From Pseudomonadales bacterium (GTDB taxonomy: Bacteria; Pseudomonadota; Gammaproteobacteria; Pseudomonadales; Azotimanducaceae), in NCBI GenBank assembly GCA_021295875.1, contig JAGWBN010000043.1, forward strand, positions 1 through 35,570: a stretch of 35,570 nucleotides of DNA, in the 5' to 3' direction. How positions within the stretch are numbered: position 1 is the stretch's first letter; each line of letters opens with the position of its first letter. This document shows positions 1 to 9,079 of this stretch, in pieces. Both the position numbers and the translations under genes were made by a program. Below the pieces are notes generated by a model. It saw only the letters and a program-made list of their open reading frames with translations, did not search any database and was not told the DNA's origin.

Positions 1-973
1 CGGATTCGAAGTCGAGGCGCTCGCCGTTCACCGGATGCACGAAGCCCAATCGGCTCGCATGCAGTGCTTGACGCGGAAACTTCCTGATCGTCCCCGCCTG
101 GTCCGCCGACGCAGCCGGCGGGACGATCCCGCGCGCACCGTAACGCGTGTCGCCCACCAGCGGATGGCCGAGGGCCGCGAGGTGCACCCGAACCTGGTGG
201 GTCCGCCCCGTCTCCAAGCGGGCCTCGATCAGCGTGTGCGCCTCGAAGCGTCGGCGCACGGCGACATGGGTCAGCGCATGGCGGCCATCGTCGCGAACCG
301 TCTGGCGCAGGCGATTGTGCCGGTCGCGGCCGATGGCGAGATCGACGGTCCCCTCGGCGATCACGACGCCCTCGGCTACCGCGAGGTAGTGCCGTTGGAT
401 CCGTCTCGCTCGCATCGCTTGACCCAGTTTCAGCAGGCTCGCGGCGTTGGCCGCGACCACCATCAGGCCGCTGGTGTCCTTGTCGAGTCGCTGCACCAAC
501 CCGGCCCGAGGCAATAGCGCCAAGTCGGGCCTCAGGCCGAGAAGACCGTTGACCAACGTACCCCGGGGATTGCCGGCCCCGGGATGGACCACCAGTCCCG
601 CAGGCTTGTCCACGACAATGATGTCGGCGTCCTCGTGGACCACCCGGAACTCGAGGGACTCGGCCGAGCGCCAGTCGAAGCGGGTCGCCCGGGTCGCCCG
701 GAGGCGCAGGCATTGGCCGCAGGCGACGGCCATGCTCGGCTTCGCGACACGACCGTCGACGGTGAGTTCGCCCGCCCGAATCCAGCGGGCCAGTTCCGAA
801 CGCGAAACCGCGATGCCGGCATCGGCACCCGCATCTGTGGCGAACAGCCCCACCGCGGCACGGTCCAGGCGCTCGCCATTGAACTTCGGCGGCACGACCG
901 CGTCCAACTCCACGGTTATCGCATCGTCGCTCGAATCGCGCACGTAACGCCTCGTCACCAGGGGGGCAAGCAT
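1..973 (-). CDS. rluD: 23S rRNA pseudouridine synthase RluD-like (3' end truncated by window edge)
   Basis: Minus-strand reading frame from ATG at 973 (MLAPLVTRRYVRDSSDDAITVELDAVVPPKFNGERLDRAAVGLFA...) running off the window with ...ALHASRLGFVHPVNGERLDFES, typical RluD C-terminal motif; S4-like N-terminus; adjacent to bamD as in many gammaproteobacteria. Confidence 0.88.
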   Translation of the reverse strand, partial: MLAPLVTRRYVRDSSDDAITVELDAVVPPKFNGERLDRAAVGLFATDAGADAGIAVSRSELARWIRAGELTVDGRVAKPSMAVACGQCLRLRATRATRFDWRSAESLEFRVVHEDADIIVVDKPAGLVVHPGAGNPRGTLVNGLLGLRPDLALLPRAGLVQRLDKDTSGLMVVAANAASLLKLGQAMRARRIQRHYLAVAEGVVIAEGTVDLAIGRDRHNRLRQTVRDDGRHALTHVAVRRRFEAHTLIEARLETGRTHQVRVHLAALGHPLVGDTRYGARGIVPPAASADQAGTIRKFPRQALHASRLGFVHPVNGERLDFES

Positions 974-1085
974 AGCGTCGGTTGCACGGCGACTGCTACG
1001 ATAGACACCGCGCGTGATCCTCTAGGTCGAGGCGGCTCGCGGGACAGCGCCTCATCGCGCTCTAGGAACCAGTGGGGAGTACGTC

Positions 1086-2000
1086 ATGCCCAGTCACCGT
1101 TGTCTGCTGACGGCCAGTGCCGCATTCGCCCTGGCGATCACGGGATGCGCCTGGTTCGGCGGCGACGACGAGGACGAGCGGGACATTCCGGAGGGAGGTC
1201 AGCAGACCCTCTACGAGGACGCCCGGCGCAGTCTGCAATCCGGCAACTACGCCAGCGGCATCCTCCGCCTGCAGAGGCTCGAGGCGCGGTTCCCGTTCGG
1301 CGACTACGCCGAGCAGGCACAGTTGGAACTGATTCACGCCCACTACATGCTCTCCGACGAGGACGCCGCGCGGGCGGCCGCCGACCGGTTCATCCGGCTG
1401 CATCCCCAGCACACCAACGTGGACTACGCGTACTACATGCGCGGGCTCATCTCGTTGGCGCAGGGTCGCGGAATGTTCACGCGGATCTTCGGTTCCGACG
1501 ACGCGCTTCGCGACGTCACGCATCTCAAGCAGGCCTTCGCCGACTTCGGCGACTTCGTCACACTCTTTCCCGACAGTGAATACGCCACCGATGCACGGCT
1601 GCGGATGATCCATCTGCGCGACGTCCTGGCGCGGGCGGAACTCAAAGTCGCCACGTACTACCTGGGCCGGCGCGCCTACGTCGGCGCCGCCAACCGGGCG
1701 CGATACGTCATCGAGAACTTTTCCAGGACTTCGGTGGCACCCGACGCCTTGGCGATACTCGTGGAGGCCAACTGGCAACTCGGCCTGCACGACGCCGCGA
1801 ACGACGCCCTCGAGGTCCTTGCCTTGAACTTTCCGGCATACCACGCGTTCGACGACGACGGCCGGCTCGTGCTCGCGATGGTGGTCGGCGACCGCGAGCG
1901 CTCGCTGCTGAACCTCGTGAGTCTTGGCCTGCTCGGCCGACCCAGGCTACCACCGCCACTCAAAATCGAGCGCTCAGCCGCCGCCACCGCATCGTCGTAG
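1086..2000 (+). CDS. bamD: Outer membrane protein assembly factor BamD
   Basis: Lipoprotein signal with lipobox (ALAITGCAWFGG), TPR-like YEDARRSLQSGNYASGILRLQRLEARFPFGDYAEQAQLELIHAHY; divergent from rluD. Confidence 0.93.
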   Translation: MPSHRCLLTASAAFALAITGCAWFGGDDEDERDIPEGGQQTLYEDARRSLQSGNYASGILRLQRLEARFPFGDYAEQAQLELIHAHYMLSDEDAARAAADRFIRLHPQHTNVDYAYYMRGLISLAQGRGMFTRIFGSDDALRDVTHLKQAFADFGDFVTLFPDSEYATDARLRMIHLRDVLARAELKVATYYLGRRAYVGAANRARYVIENFSRTSVAPDALAILVEANWQLGLHDAANDALEVLALNFPAYHAFDDDGRLVLAMVVGDRERSLLNLVSLGLLGRPRLPPPLKIERSAAATASS

Positions 2001-2133
2001 ACCCGCTCGCGTCCGTCTCGGGCGACGGCGATCTCGCACATCGAAATCAGCCCTTCGCCAATGGTGTGAAGCGCGCTTCGAGCGCATTCTCGGTGTCCCC
2101 TGGACAATCCGCCAAGCGGTTGGAGGCGGACCG

Positions 2134-2733
2134 ATGTGGAACCCAAGCATCCGCCGCCGGCGCACGGCTCGCGGACTCACCCTGGGCGAACTCCTTGCGG
2201 CGCTGGCAGTGGTCGCGGTACTGGCCGCCGTCGCCGCGCCCGGCATGGCCGGCCTGGTGGCGAACCGGCAGAGCGACGCGGCCTCGGAACAGATGCTGCG
2301 CGCCGTGCGCTACACCCGGAGCCTTGCGGTCACGCGACGCGTCACCGCGACGCTCTGCCCCGGTGCGGGCGAACGATGCGGACCCCGCGACAGTTGGCAC
2401 GAGGGGGCATTCGTATTCCTCGATCGGGATGCAGATGGTCGCCGGGCTCTGGACGAGCCCGTCGCCCGGCGCATGCCGCCACTGCCCCGGGGCTACCGGG
2501 CGACCTGGCGTTCGTTCCGCAACCGCGTCTCCCTGTCGATGCGACCGACCGGACTCACCGACTGGCAGGCCGGCAACCTGCTGATCTGTCCACCGGATGG
2601 CGATCCCAAGGGCGCACGCCAACTCATCATCAATGCCCAGGGCCGTGTGCGCCAGGCCCGCGACAGCGACGGCGACGGCATCGTCGAGAACGCCGACGGC
2701 AACCCGGTGTCGTGCCAGGGAAGGTCTGATTGA
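2134..2733 (+). CDS. fimT: GspH/FimT family pseudopilin
   Basis: Prepilin-like N-terminus RGLTLGELLAALAVVAVLAAVAAPGMAGLVANRQ with Glu+5; FLDRDADG and C-terminal region typical of FimT/GspH. Start chosen at internal ATG 2134 of the longer ORF 1924..2733. Confidence 0.85.
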   Translation: MWNPSIRRRRTARGLTLGELLAALAVVAVLAAVAAPGMAGLVANRQSDAASEQMLRAVRYTRSLAVTRRVTATLCPGAGERCGPRDSWHEGAFVFLDRDADGRRALDEPVARRMPPLPRGYRATWRSFRNRVSLSMRPTGLTDWQAGNLLICPPDGDPKGARQLIINAQGRVRQARDSDGDGIVENADGNPVSCQGRSD

Positions 2734-2745
2734 GACCTTCCCTGG
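2715..2745. terminator. Perfect 13-bp stem-loop across the fimT stop codon (convergent with pilX)
   Basis: CCAGGGAAGGTCT-GATTG-AGACCTTCCCTGG; lies between convergent fimT and pilX; no clear T-tract, so terminator function is inferred. Confidence 0.6.
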
Positions 2746-2789
2746 CGGTCCCTGTACGCGGACGAAGACGGCCGACGACAAGCGTCGCC

Positions 2790-3335
2790 CTACGGGAGTT
2801 CCGTCCAGGACAGGCGGCGTTCGCTGCTGCCGTCACTGACGCGGCCGAATGTGCTCTGCAGGGTCACGGTGACGTTTGCCGTCGCCCCGGTGCTCCGGAC
2901 GGTGATGCGGTAGACATCCATCGTCACCGGGTCGCGCAGGTCGGTGTCGGTGACGGTCGTGAGCCACTCGATGATGTAGCGGGGCTGCCGTTCGACACCG
3001 GACACGGGGCGTGAAGGAACCCGGCTCTCCGCCCAGATCTCCGCGCGCCGCCACGCCGGCTGCTCCCCGTAGGCCCGCCCGGTCGCCAGGCCTCCGGTGC
3101 CCGACTCGGTGAACGTGTCCGCAGGCTCCTGGTCGAGTTCCGCGAGCCATCGTTCGGCATCGGCCCGCGCGGCCTCTGCCGCGTGGAAGGCCACGACCGC
3201 ATCCGTGGCGTTGTGCGCCATGCGCAGTTCCAGGGTTGTCGTCTGCGCCGCCACCAGCGCTCCGACGGTGAGCGCGAGCAGCAGTCCGAGGGCAACGACC
3301 AGGACAAAGCCACGGACGTGTGCGCGGACCATCAT
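2790..3335 (-). CDS. pilX: Type IV pilus minor pilin PilX-like
   Basis: MMVRAHVRGFVLVVALGLLLALTVGALVAAQTTTLELRMAHNATDAVVAFHAAEAARADAERWL; PilX N-terminal pattern; 4-nt overlap with upstream pilW. Confidence 0.82.
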   Translation of the reverse strand: MMVRAHVRGFVLVVALGLLLALTVGALVAAQTTTLELRMAHNATDAVVAFHAAEAARADAERWLAELDQEPADTFTESGTGGLATGRAYGEQPAWRRAEIWAESRVPSRPVSGVERQPRYIIEWLTTVTDTDLRDPVTMDVYRITVRSTGATANVTVTLQSTFGRVSDGSSERRLSWTELP

Positions 3336-4408
3336 CGGTTGCGCAACGCCAGGGTACGGGAGAATCGGCGTGACAGCCCCCGGCCGTCCGCCGCGACGGC
3401 ATCCACACCCGATGCGACCAGCGACAGCCGCACGATCCGCACGGGTGCCGTCGAACTGCCCGGGGGCACGTAGCGCGTCGGCGCGCTCGAACCATCATCG
3501 GGGACGGCGTCGACGCCGAACAGGATCTGCATGTCGTCGATGCCCTGGACAAGTTCCACCGCCCGACCGGTCGATGTCTTGCGCCACAGCGACCAGACAA
3601 CATCGCCCCGGTTGTCGGTACCACTGCCCTCGGCCACGAAGTAGATCTCGGTCACGATTCGAGCGACGGCAGCTGCAGCAGGTCGGTCCCCGTCACCAAA
3701 GGGTTCCAAGGAAGCGAACAACGACGGGCCGGGGCGATTGTCAAACAAGCCGCTGCCGGGGGGACGCGACAGGGTCGTCGTGCCGACCTCCGCGTCGGCA
3801 CCGATGCGGATTAGCGCCGCTTGGCCACAATCGGACACGAGGGCGAAATCGTCCGCCGCCAAGGCGAGGTCCTGGCCCATGATCACGGTCAGCGGGTCGC
3901 CCTCCGTCCTCCAAGGCGCGGCGAGCGGATGAACCGGTGCGGCGACGCGGCGAAAGACGATGACGTCGCTACCCGGTCTCAACCCCGAGGTGCGAATCCG
4001 GTTGGCCGACCGGAAGGCCAGCCCCGTTACGTTGACGCCACGCAGGGGCAGAGCGGAGAGCGTCGGGTTCCAGTCCTCCGGGCGGTTACCTTCGCCGCCG
4101 TCGAACCCGTCCACCGGAACCACGATCTCGACCTCGACGATGCGATCCCAATCACCATGGAGGCCGTTGACGAGTGGAACCCCCGACGAACAGCCGAGGT
4201 AGCCCGCGCCACGCGCCGACCGGGCGAGGAAGTCGAGCGCGTGGCGCACCGACTCCTGCAATGCGGCCTCCCCCGAGAGCAGGACGTTGCTCCTGCTGGT
4301 GGCAGCAAACAGCTGCACCAGCGCGGCTGCAACCACGACACCGAGCGAGGCGGCGAGCAGCACCTCGAGAAGTGAGAACCCCCGCGCCCCGGCCCGTCGC
4401 CGACCCAT
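3332..4408 (-). CDS. pilW: Type IV pilus minor pilin PilW-like
   Basis: Prepilin N-terminus ARGFSLLEVLLAASLGVVVAAALVQLFAATSRSN; size and position between pilV and pilX. Confidence 0.85.
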   Translation of the reverse strand: MGRRRAGARGFSLLEVLLAASLGVVVAAALVQLFAATSRSNVLLSGEAALQESVRHALDFLARSARGAGYLGCSSGVPLVNGLHGDWDRIVEVEIVVPVDGFDGGEGNRPEDWNPTLSALPLRGVNVTGLAFRSANRIRTSGLRPGSDVIVFRRVAAPVHPLAAPWRTEGDPLTVIMGQDLALAADDFALVSDCGQAALIRIGADAEVGTTTLSRPPGSGLFDNRPGPSLFASLEPFGDGDRPAAAAVARIVTEIYFVAEGSGTDNRGDVVWSLWRKTSTGRAVELVQGIDDMQILFGVDAVPDDGSSAPTRYVPPGSSTAPVRIVRLSLVASGVDAVAADGRGLSRRFSRTLALRNR

Positions 4409-4411
4409 CCC

Positions 4412-4909
4412 CTACAGGCCTCCCCGGATGACGAACGTGCGGGGTTTGTGACCTTGCCAGGCCACGGTCACCTCGAAGCCACCGTCGCCCGCCAAGACAA
4501 CGCCACCGTCGCCCTCCGGTAGCCCCGGTTGCTCCCGTGGGTCGCCCAAGAGACCCACGGCGCGAACGGCCGCACAGCTCGACTCGGCGTGCCAGCGGCC
4601 CAGAGAACACTTCCACACGGCGAGGTCGAACGTCGCGAGTGCCCCCGCATCGCAGTCTCGCGCCAGGCAGTCCACGAAGGGCGGTGGCGGCATGCCCAAT
4701 CCCGTGGCGTAGGTCGCCGCGTCGTTCGCCGCGATGCGCTCGGCGATGTCCTCCGCCAGCATCGCCGCCGACGTCGTGTCGAGCGCGCCGCGGGCGTTGC
4801 GCGCGCTCGCGAGCTGCAATCCAGCTACGCCCAGCACGCCCACGGCGACGATCAGCACCGCCACCAGGAGTTCGATCAGCGAGTAGCCGCCGCGCATCAG
4901 TCCGTCCAA
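4412..4909 (-). CDS. pilV: Type IV pilus modification/minor pilin PilV-like
   Basis: GGYSLIELLVAVLIVAVGVLGVAGLQLASARNARGALDTTSAAMLAEDIAERIAAN, typical PilV. Confidence 0.85.
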   Translation of the reverse strand: MDGLMRGGYSLIELLVAVLIVAVGVLGVAGLQLASARNARGALDTTSAAMLAEDIAERIAANDAATYATGLGMPPPPFVDCLARDCDAGALATFDLAVWKCSLGRWHAESSCAAVRAVGLLGDPREQPGLPEGDGGVVLAGDGGFEVTVAWQGHKPRTFVIRGGL

Positions 4910-5352
4910 CGCCGTTCGTCGGCGTCGTCGAAGTCACCGTCGCCATTGCGGTCCCATCGTCGGACGCCGGTACTGTCCAGTTCGACAACGCCTTCCGCCG
5001 CCGCCGCACCGTCGCCGCGCGGCGTGGCCCGCAGCACGAAGTCGGCGGCGGTCGCGGCGTGCAGGCTGATCTCGTAGGCACCGGCCGCGACGGTGCATAG
5101 GTTGGCGGAGACCGGACCGGTGGATGCGTCTCCCACGCCGTCGCCGTCGGTGTCCACCGCCATCGCGTAACTCCTGCTCTCGGTGGCGTGGCGTTCCAGC
5201 CCCTGGGCACAGCGAAACAGATCGGCCTGGGCGTTCACGCGGTGCGCGCGCAGGCTGTACGCGGTGTACACCGGCACCGCCACCGACACGACGATGACGA
5301 GGATCGCCACCGCCACCAGCAGCTCGAGAAGCGAAAACGCCCTGTCGTGCAT
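4897..5352 (-). CDS. pilE: Type IV pilin-like protein, PilE-type minor pilin
   Basis: RAFSLLELLVAVAILVIVVSVAVPVYTAYSLRAHRVNAQADLFRCAQGLERHAT; C-terminal ELDSTGVRRWDRNGDGDFDDADERRW as in PilE-type pilins. Confidence 0.75.
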   Translation of the reverse strand: MHDRAFSLLELLVAVAILVIVVSVAVPVYTAYSLRAHRVNAQADLFRCAQGLERHATESRSYAMAVDTDGDGVGDASTGPVSANLCTVAAGAYEISLHAATAADFVLRATPRGDGAAAAEGVVELDSTGVRRWDRNGDGDFDDADERRWTD

Positions 5353-5389
5353 GTTCGACCCGCCATCGCACGGGCGCGGGCGCTTGGAG

Positions 5390-5866
5390 CTACGGAATGA
5401 CGACCTTCAAGATGGTGACATCGAACACCAGATCGCGTCCCGCCAAGGGGTGGTTGAAGTCCACCACGACCGTCTCCGGGCACACCGAACGCACCACGCC
5501 CGGCAACTCGCCGCCCGCCGCCGCAAAGGCGATCATCATCCCGGGAACGAGGTCCGAGGCGTTAGGGAAATCCGCCCGCGGCAGCGTGCGAATGTTCTCC
5601 TTTCGGCGCAAGCCAAAGCCCTGGGCGGGAGCGATGGGAATACGCTCGTCGTCCCCGGCACGGAGCCCGAAGAGGGCGCGTTCGAAACCGCCCGGCAGGT
5701 TGCCGTCGCCGACCGTGAAGGTCGCGGGTTTCGCGCGCCGAGTGGTGTCGACCTCATCTCCGGCCGCGAGGTGGATCGAGAAGTGCAGAGTCACTCGGGC
5801 ACCAGGGCCGATGGCGACGTCGCCGGCGGGACTTCCCTGCCCTTCCCGGGCGATGAGTCGGCTCAC
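5390..5866 (-). CDS. fkpB: FKBP-type peptidyl-prolyl cis-trans isomerase (SlpA/FkpB-like)
   Basis: Frame within ORF 5390..6301; from GTG 5866: VSRLIAREGQGSPAGDVAIGPGARVTLHFSIHLAAGDEVDTT...FNHPLAGRDLVFDVTIL; FKBP hallmark NHPLAG; GTGA overlap with the lspA stop. Confidence 0.85.
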   Translation of the reverse strand: MSRLIAREGQGSPAGDVAIGPGARVTLHFSIHLAAGDEVDTTRRAKPATFTVGDGNLPGGFERALFGLRAGDDERIPIAPAQGFGLRRKENIRTLPRADFPNASDLVPGMMIAFAAAGGELPGVVRSVCPETVVVDFNHPLAGRDLVFDVTILKVVIP

Positions 5867-6357
5867 TCGGACCTTCCATTCGACCCGGCACCGGCACCAC
5901 GGTCCCGCCTGTTGCGCACCACGTCGGCAACGATCAGTGCTATCCAGCCTGCAGCGCCCAGGGTGATGGCGCTGTCGGCGACGTTGAACACAGGGAAGTT
6001 GAACCAGCCGTAGTGCACATGGACGAAGTCGACGACGCAACCGCGGATCAGGCGGTCCACCAGGTTGCCCACGGCACCCGCCAGGATGAGGGCATTGGAC
6101 ACGCCTTCCAGGGACGTGCTGGTGTAGCGCCAGATCGCCACGATCAGGTAGACCGAGACCAGCACGGCGGCGATGGCGAACAGCCAGCCGAGGTCCTGGA
6201 ACATGCTGAACGCCGCCCCCGTGTTGCAGGTCAGCGTCCAGGACAGGAACGGCAACACGGCGACGGATCCGCTGTCGCGGAGCAGCACGAGCGCAAGCCA
6301 CTTCGTCGCCTGATCGAGCGCCAGAACCCCGACGGCGAGGCCGTACCAGCGGATCAT
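5863..6357 (-). CDS. lspA: Lipoprotein signal peptidase (signal peptidase II)
   Basis: LDQATKWLAL, NTGAAFSMF, GAVGNLVDRLIRGCVVDFVHVHYGWFNFPVFNVADSAI motifs. Confidence 0.96.
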   Translation of the reverse strand: MIRWYGLAVGVLALDQATKWLALVLLRDSGSVAVLPFLSWTLTCNTGAAFSMFQDLGWLFAIAAVLVSVYLIVAIWRYTSTSLEGVSNALILAGAVGNLVDRLIRGCVVDFVHVHYGWFNFPVFNVADSAITLGAAGWIALIVADVVRNRRDRGAGAGSNGRSE

Positions 6358-7316
6358 CCGGCGCCGCTGTCCACGCTCTGCAACGGAGACCGATTGCGGT
6401 GGAAGTACTCGCGGATGCCGCGGATGTCGCGTTCCATCTCGATGCGCAACTCGTCGAGCGACGGAAATCGGCGTTCGTCGCGAATCTTGTGGTGCAACGT
6501 CACCGTCAACAGTCGCCCGTAGATGTCCTCGTCGAAGTCGAGCACGTGGACTTCCAGGAGCGGCTCCTTGCCGCCCACCGTGGGCCGCACCCCGAGATTA
6601 GCGGCACCGAGGCGTTTCGGGCCGAGACCGTCCACGGTCACCGCAAACACGCCTTCGAGGGCCGCCTTGTAGCGCTGCAGGCGGATATTCGCCGTGGGTA
6701 CACCGAGTTCCCGCCCGAGCCGGCAGCCATAGACCACCCGACCCATGATGAAGTACGGACGCCCGAGCAGTTTCTCGGCGAGTCTGAAATCACCCTCGGC
6801 AAGGGCTTCGCGGATTCGCGTACTGCTGACGCGTTCGTGGTCGAACGTCAGGGTTCCCATGTGGCTTACGCCGAAGCCGAATCGGTCCCCGGCCCGCTTC
6901 AGCATCGCGTAGTCGCCCTCGCGATCACGACCGAACTGGAAGTCGTCGCCGACGACGAGATAGCGCACGCCCAGCAGCTCGACCAGGAACCGTTCAATCA
7001 CCTCCTCCGCCGGAATCAGGCGCGTGCGCTCGTTGAACGGGATGCACAGCACGCGGTCGATCCCCGATTCGCGCACCAAGTGGATCTTCTCCCGGAACCG
7101 GGTAAGCCGCGCCGGTGCCGGCGTGTGCTGGAAGTACTCACGCGGCTGCGGCTCGAAGGTGACCAGCAGGCTCGGCGCACCGAGTTCGCGACTCTTGGCA
7201 CCTAGATGGGCAAGCAGCATCTGGTGGCCGTAGTGCACGCCGTCGAACGTCCCGATCGTCGCCACGCACCCGGCATGCCGGGGCCGGATGTTGTGCAGGC
7301 CGCGGATGATCTCCAT
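6354..7316 (-). CDS. ribF: Bifunctional riboflavin kinase/FAD synthetase
   Basis: MEIIRGLHNIRPRHAGCVATIGTFDGVHYGHQMLL...ERFLVELLGVRYLVVGDDFQFGRDREGD...; start ATG at 7316 inside the 887-aa open frame 6354..9017; ATGA overlap with lspA. Confidence 0.94.
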   Translation of the reverse strand: MEIIRGLHNIRPRHAGCVATIGTFDGVHYGHQMLLAHLGAKSRELGAPSLLVTFEPQPREYFQHTPAPARLTRFREKIHLVRESGIDRVLCIPFNERTRLIPAEEVIERFLVELLGVRYLVVGDDFQFGRDREGDYAMLKRAGDRFGFGVSHMGTLTFDHERVSSTRIREALAEGDFRLAEKLLGRPYFIMGRVVYGCRLGRELGVPTANIRLQRYKAALEGVFAVTVDGLGPKRLGAANLGVRPTVGGKEPLLEVHVLDFDEDIYGRLLTVTLHHKIRDERRFPSLDELRIEMERDIRGIREYFHRNRSPLQSVDSGAG

Positions 7317-7366
7317 AGCGCGGGGAGTCTGTAGCACAGCCGCATTAGCGGCAAGTGCGGCGGACT

Positions 7367-9019
7367 TCAAGCCCGATGGCGCAAATCCCTCGGTCTGATG
7401 CCTGCGGCGAGTACGATGGCGGCGTAGACCGCGAGCCCGGCGACGATCACGAGAGAGAGGTGTGCACCGCGCGTCCAGCCAGCCGCCAACGTCCAGTGTG
7501 GGTCGTGGGGAACCAGGGACCAGAGGGCGACGGCCATCGCCGCCGTGGCCAGTACGGATATCGCGATCACGCGGGCCAGGGGACGACCTGGCCGGTAGTG
7601 GCCCCCGGCGACGAGGGCACCGACGAGCAGGCCGGCGTTCACCACGGCGGCCAGACTGGTGGCGAGCGCGAGGCCGATGTGTCCCAACCACCAGAACGTG
7701 CCCAAGCTGGCGGCCACGTTGACGGCTACCGACGCCACGGCGAACTTCAACGGTGTGGACGCATCCTCCCGCGAGAAGAAGCCGGGCACGGCGATCTTCA
7801 CCAGCACCAGCGGCACCAGGCCGATGGCGAACGCGCGCAACGCCGCCGCAGCCATCTCGGCGTCCCGGGGCTGCATCTCGCCGTGCAGGAAGATCGTCGC
7901 CATCAGCGGATAGGCCAGCATCCACAGGGCGACGGCGGCGGGAATGCCGAGCAGCAGTCCGGTTCGCATGCCCCAGTCGAGCGTCGCGTTGTACTTCTCG
8001 CCCTCGCCCTGCTGGTGCAGGCGGGACAGGTTCGGCAGCAGCACCGTGCCGAGGGCGATGGCGACCACGCCGATGGGAACTTCCCAGAGCCGGTCGGCGT
8101 AATACAGCCAGGCGGCGCTGCCTTCCTCGAGGAACGACGTCAACACCGTCCCCACCAGGGCGTTGACCTGGTAGGCGGATCCGGCGAACACGGCGGGAAG
8201 CAACAGGCGGAACACCTTGCCGACACCTTCGTGGCGCCAGTTCGGCACCGGCGCCACCAACAGCCCGACGCGGGCCAAAGGCAGGCCGTGGAACAGCAGT
8301 TGCACCGCGCCGCCCGCGAGCACGCCCCAGGCAAGGGCACGTGCGGCACCGACGACATCGGCGCCGGCACCCGCGGCCCACAGCGCCGCGACGATCAGCG
8401 AGATGTTGAGCAGCACCGGCGTGAACGCCGGCACCGCAAACCGGTTGGCACTGTTCAGCACCGCACCGGCGAAGGCCGTGAACGAGATCAGGCCGAGGTA
8501 GGGGAACATGATGCGCGTCAGGTCGCTGGCCAGCGCGAACTGATCCGTGTCGTCCAGGAAGCCCGGCATGAATACCGCGGCCAACAGTGACGCACCAAGC
8601 ACGCCCGCCACCGACACGGCGATGAGAACCACACCCAGATTCCCGGCTATGGCTGCCAGAAACGCCCGCACGGCGGCCTGGCTGCCCTTCTCCCGGTACT
8701 CGGTCAGGACCGGCACGAGGGCGAGCGCGAACGAGGCTTCCGCGAACAGGCGGCGGAAGAAATTCGGTACGCGGAACGCCAGGATGAAGGTGTCCGCGGC
8801 ATCCGTGGCGCCGACCACGTGGGCCAGCACCCAGTCCCGCGCCAAGCCGGAGATGCGCGACAGCACGGTCATGCCCGCGAAGGTGCCGCCCTGCGCCGCG
8901 ATGTCGCTGTCCGTGCCGCCGCCCGAGCCGACCACGGCCTGGCGCGCGCCGAGAGGATCCTCGCTGTGGCTCACGCTTGTCGATCCATCCTTTCGCGGAC
9001 ACCCGGCAATTTGACACAC
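7367..9019 (-). CDS. murJ: Murein biosynthesis integral membrane protein MurJ (lipid II flippase); true start may be internal
   Basis: MTVLSRISGLARDWVLAHVVGATDAADTFILAFRVPNFFRRLFAEASFALALVPVLTEYREKG; MviN/MurJ family. Confidence 0.95.
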   Translation of the reverse strand: MCQIAGCPRKDGSTSVSHSEDPLGARQAVVGSGGGTDSDIAAQGGTFAGMTVLSRISGLARDWVLAHVVGATDAADTFILAFRVPNFFRRLFAEASFALALVPVLTEYREKGSQAAVRAFLAAIAGNLGVVLIAVSVAGVLGASLLAAVFMPGFLDDTDQFALASDLTRIMFPYLGLISFTAFAGAVLNSANRFAVPAFTPVLLNISLIVAALWAAGAGADVVGAARALAWGVLAGGAVQLLFHGLPLARVGLLVAPVPNWRHEGVGKVFRLLLPAVFAGSAYQVNALVGTVLTSFLEEGSAAWLYYADRLWEVPIGVVAIALGTVLLPNLSRLHQQGEGEKYNATLDWGMRTGLLLGIPAAVALWMLAYPLMATIFLHGEMQPRDAEMAAAALRAFAIGLVPLVLVKIAVPGFFSREDASTPLKFAVASVAVNVAASLGTFWWLGHIGLALATSLAAVVNAGLLVGALVAGGHYRPGRPLARVIAISVLATAAMAVALWSLVPHDPHWTLAAGWTRGAHLSLVIVAGLAVYAAIVLAAGIRPRDLRHRA

Positions 9020-9079
9020 TGGACGTCGATGGGCATGCTACGCCGCCTTCCGCCTACTGGATTCGGATAAGGACGACTC

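Noticed and set aside
584-1579. 331-aa plus-strand ORF over rluD/bamD
   Set aside because: Antisense to rluD and off-frame in bamD; low-complexity R/H/G-rich composition.
7355-8590. 411-aa plus-strand ORF opposite murJ
   Set aside because: Q/H/R/G-rich antisense shadow of murJ with no recognisable domain.
6354-9017. 887-aa ORF as a single protein
   Set aside because: Only its C-terminal third is RibF (start 7316); the rest is an open out-of-frame reading of murJ caused by high GC.
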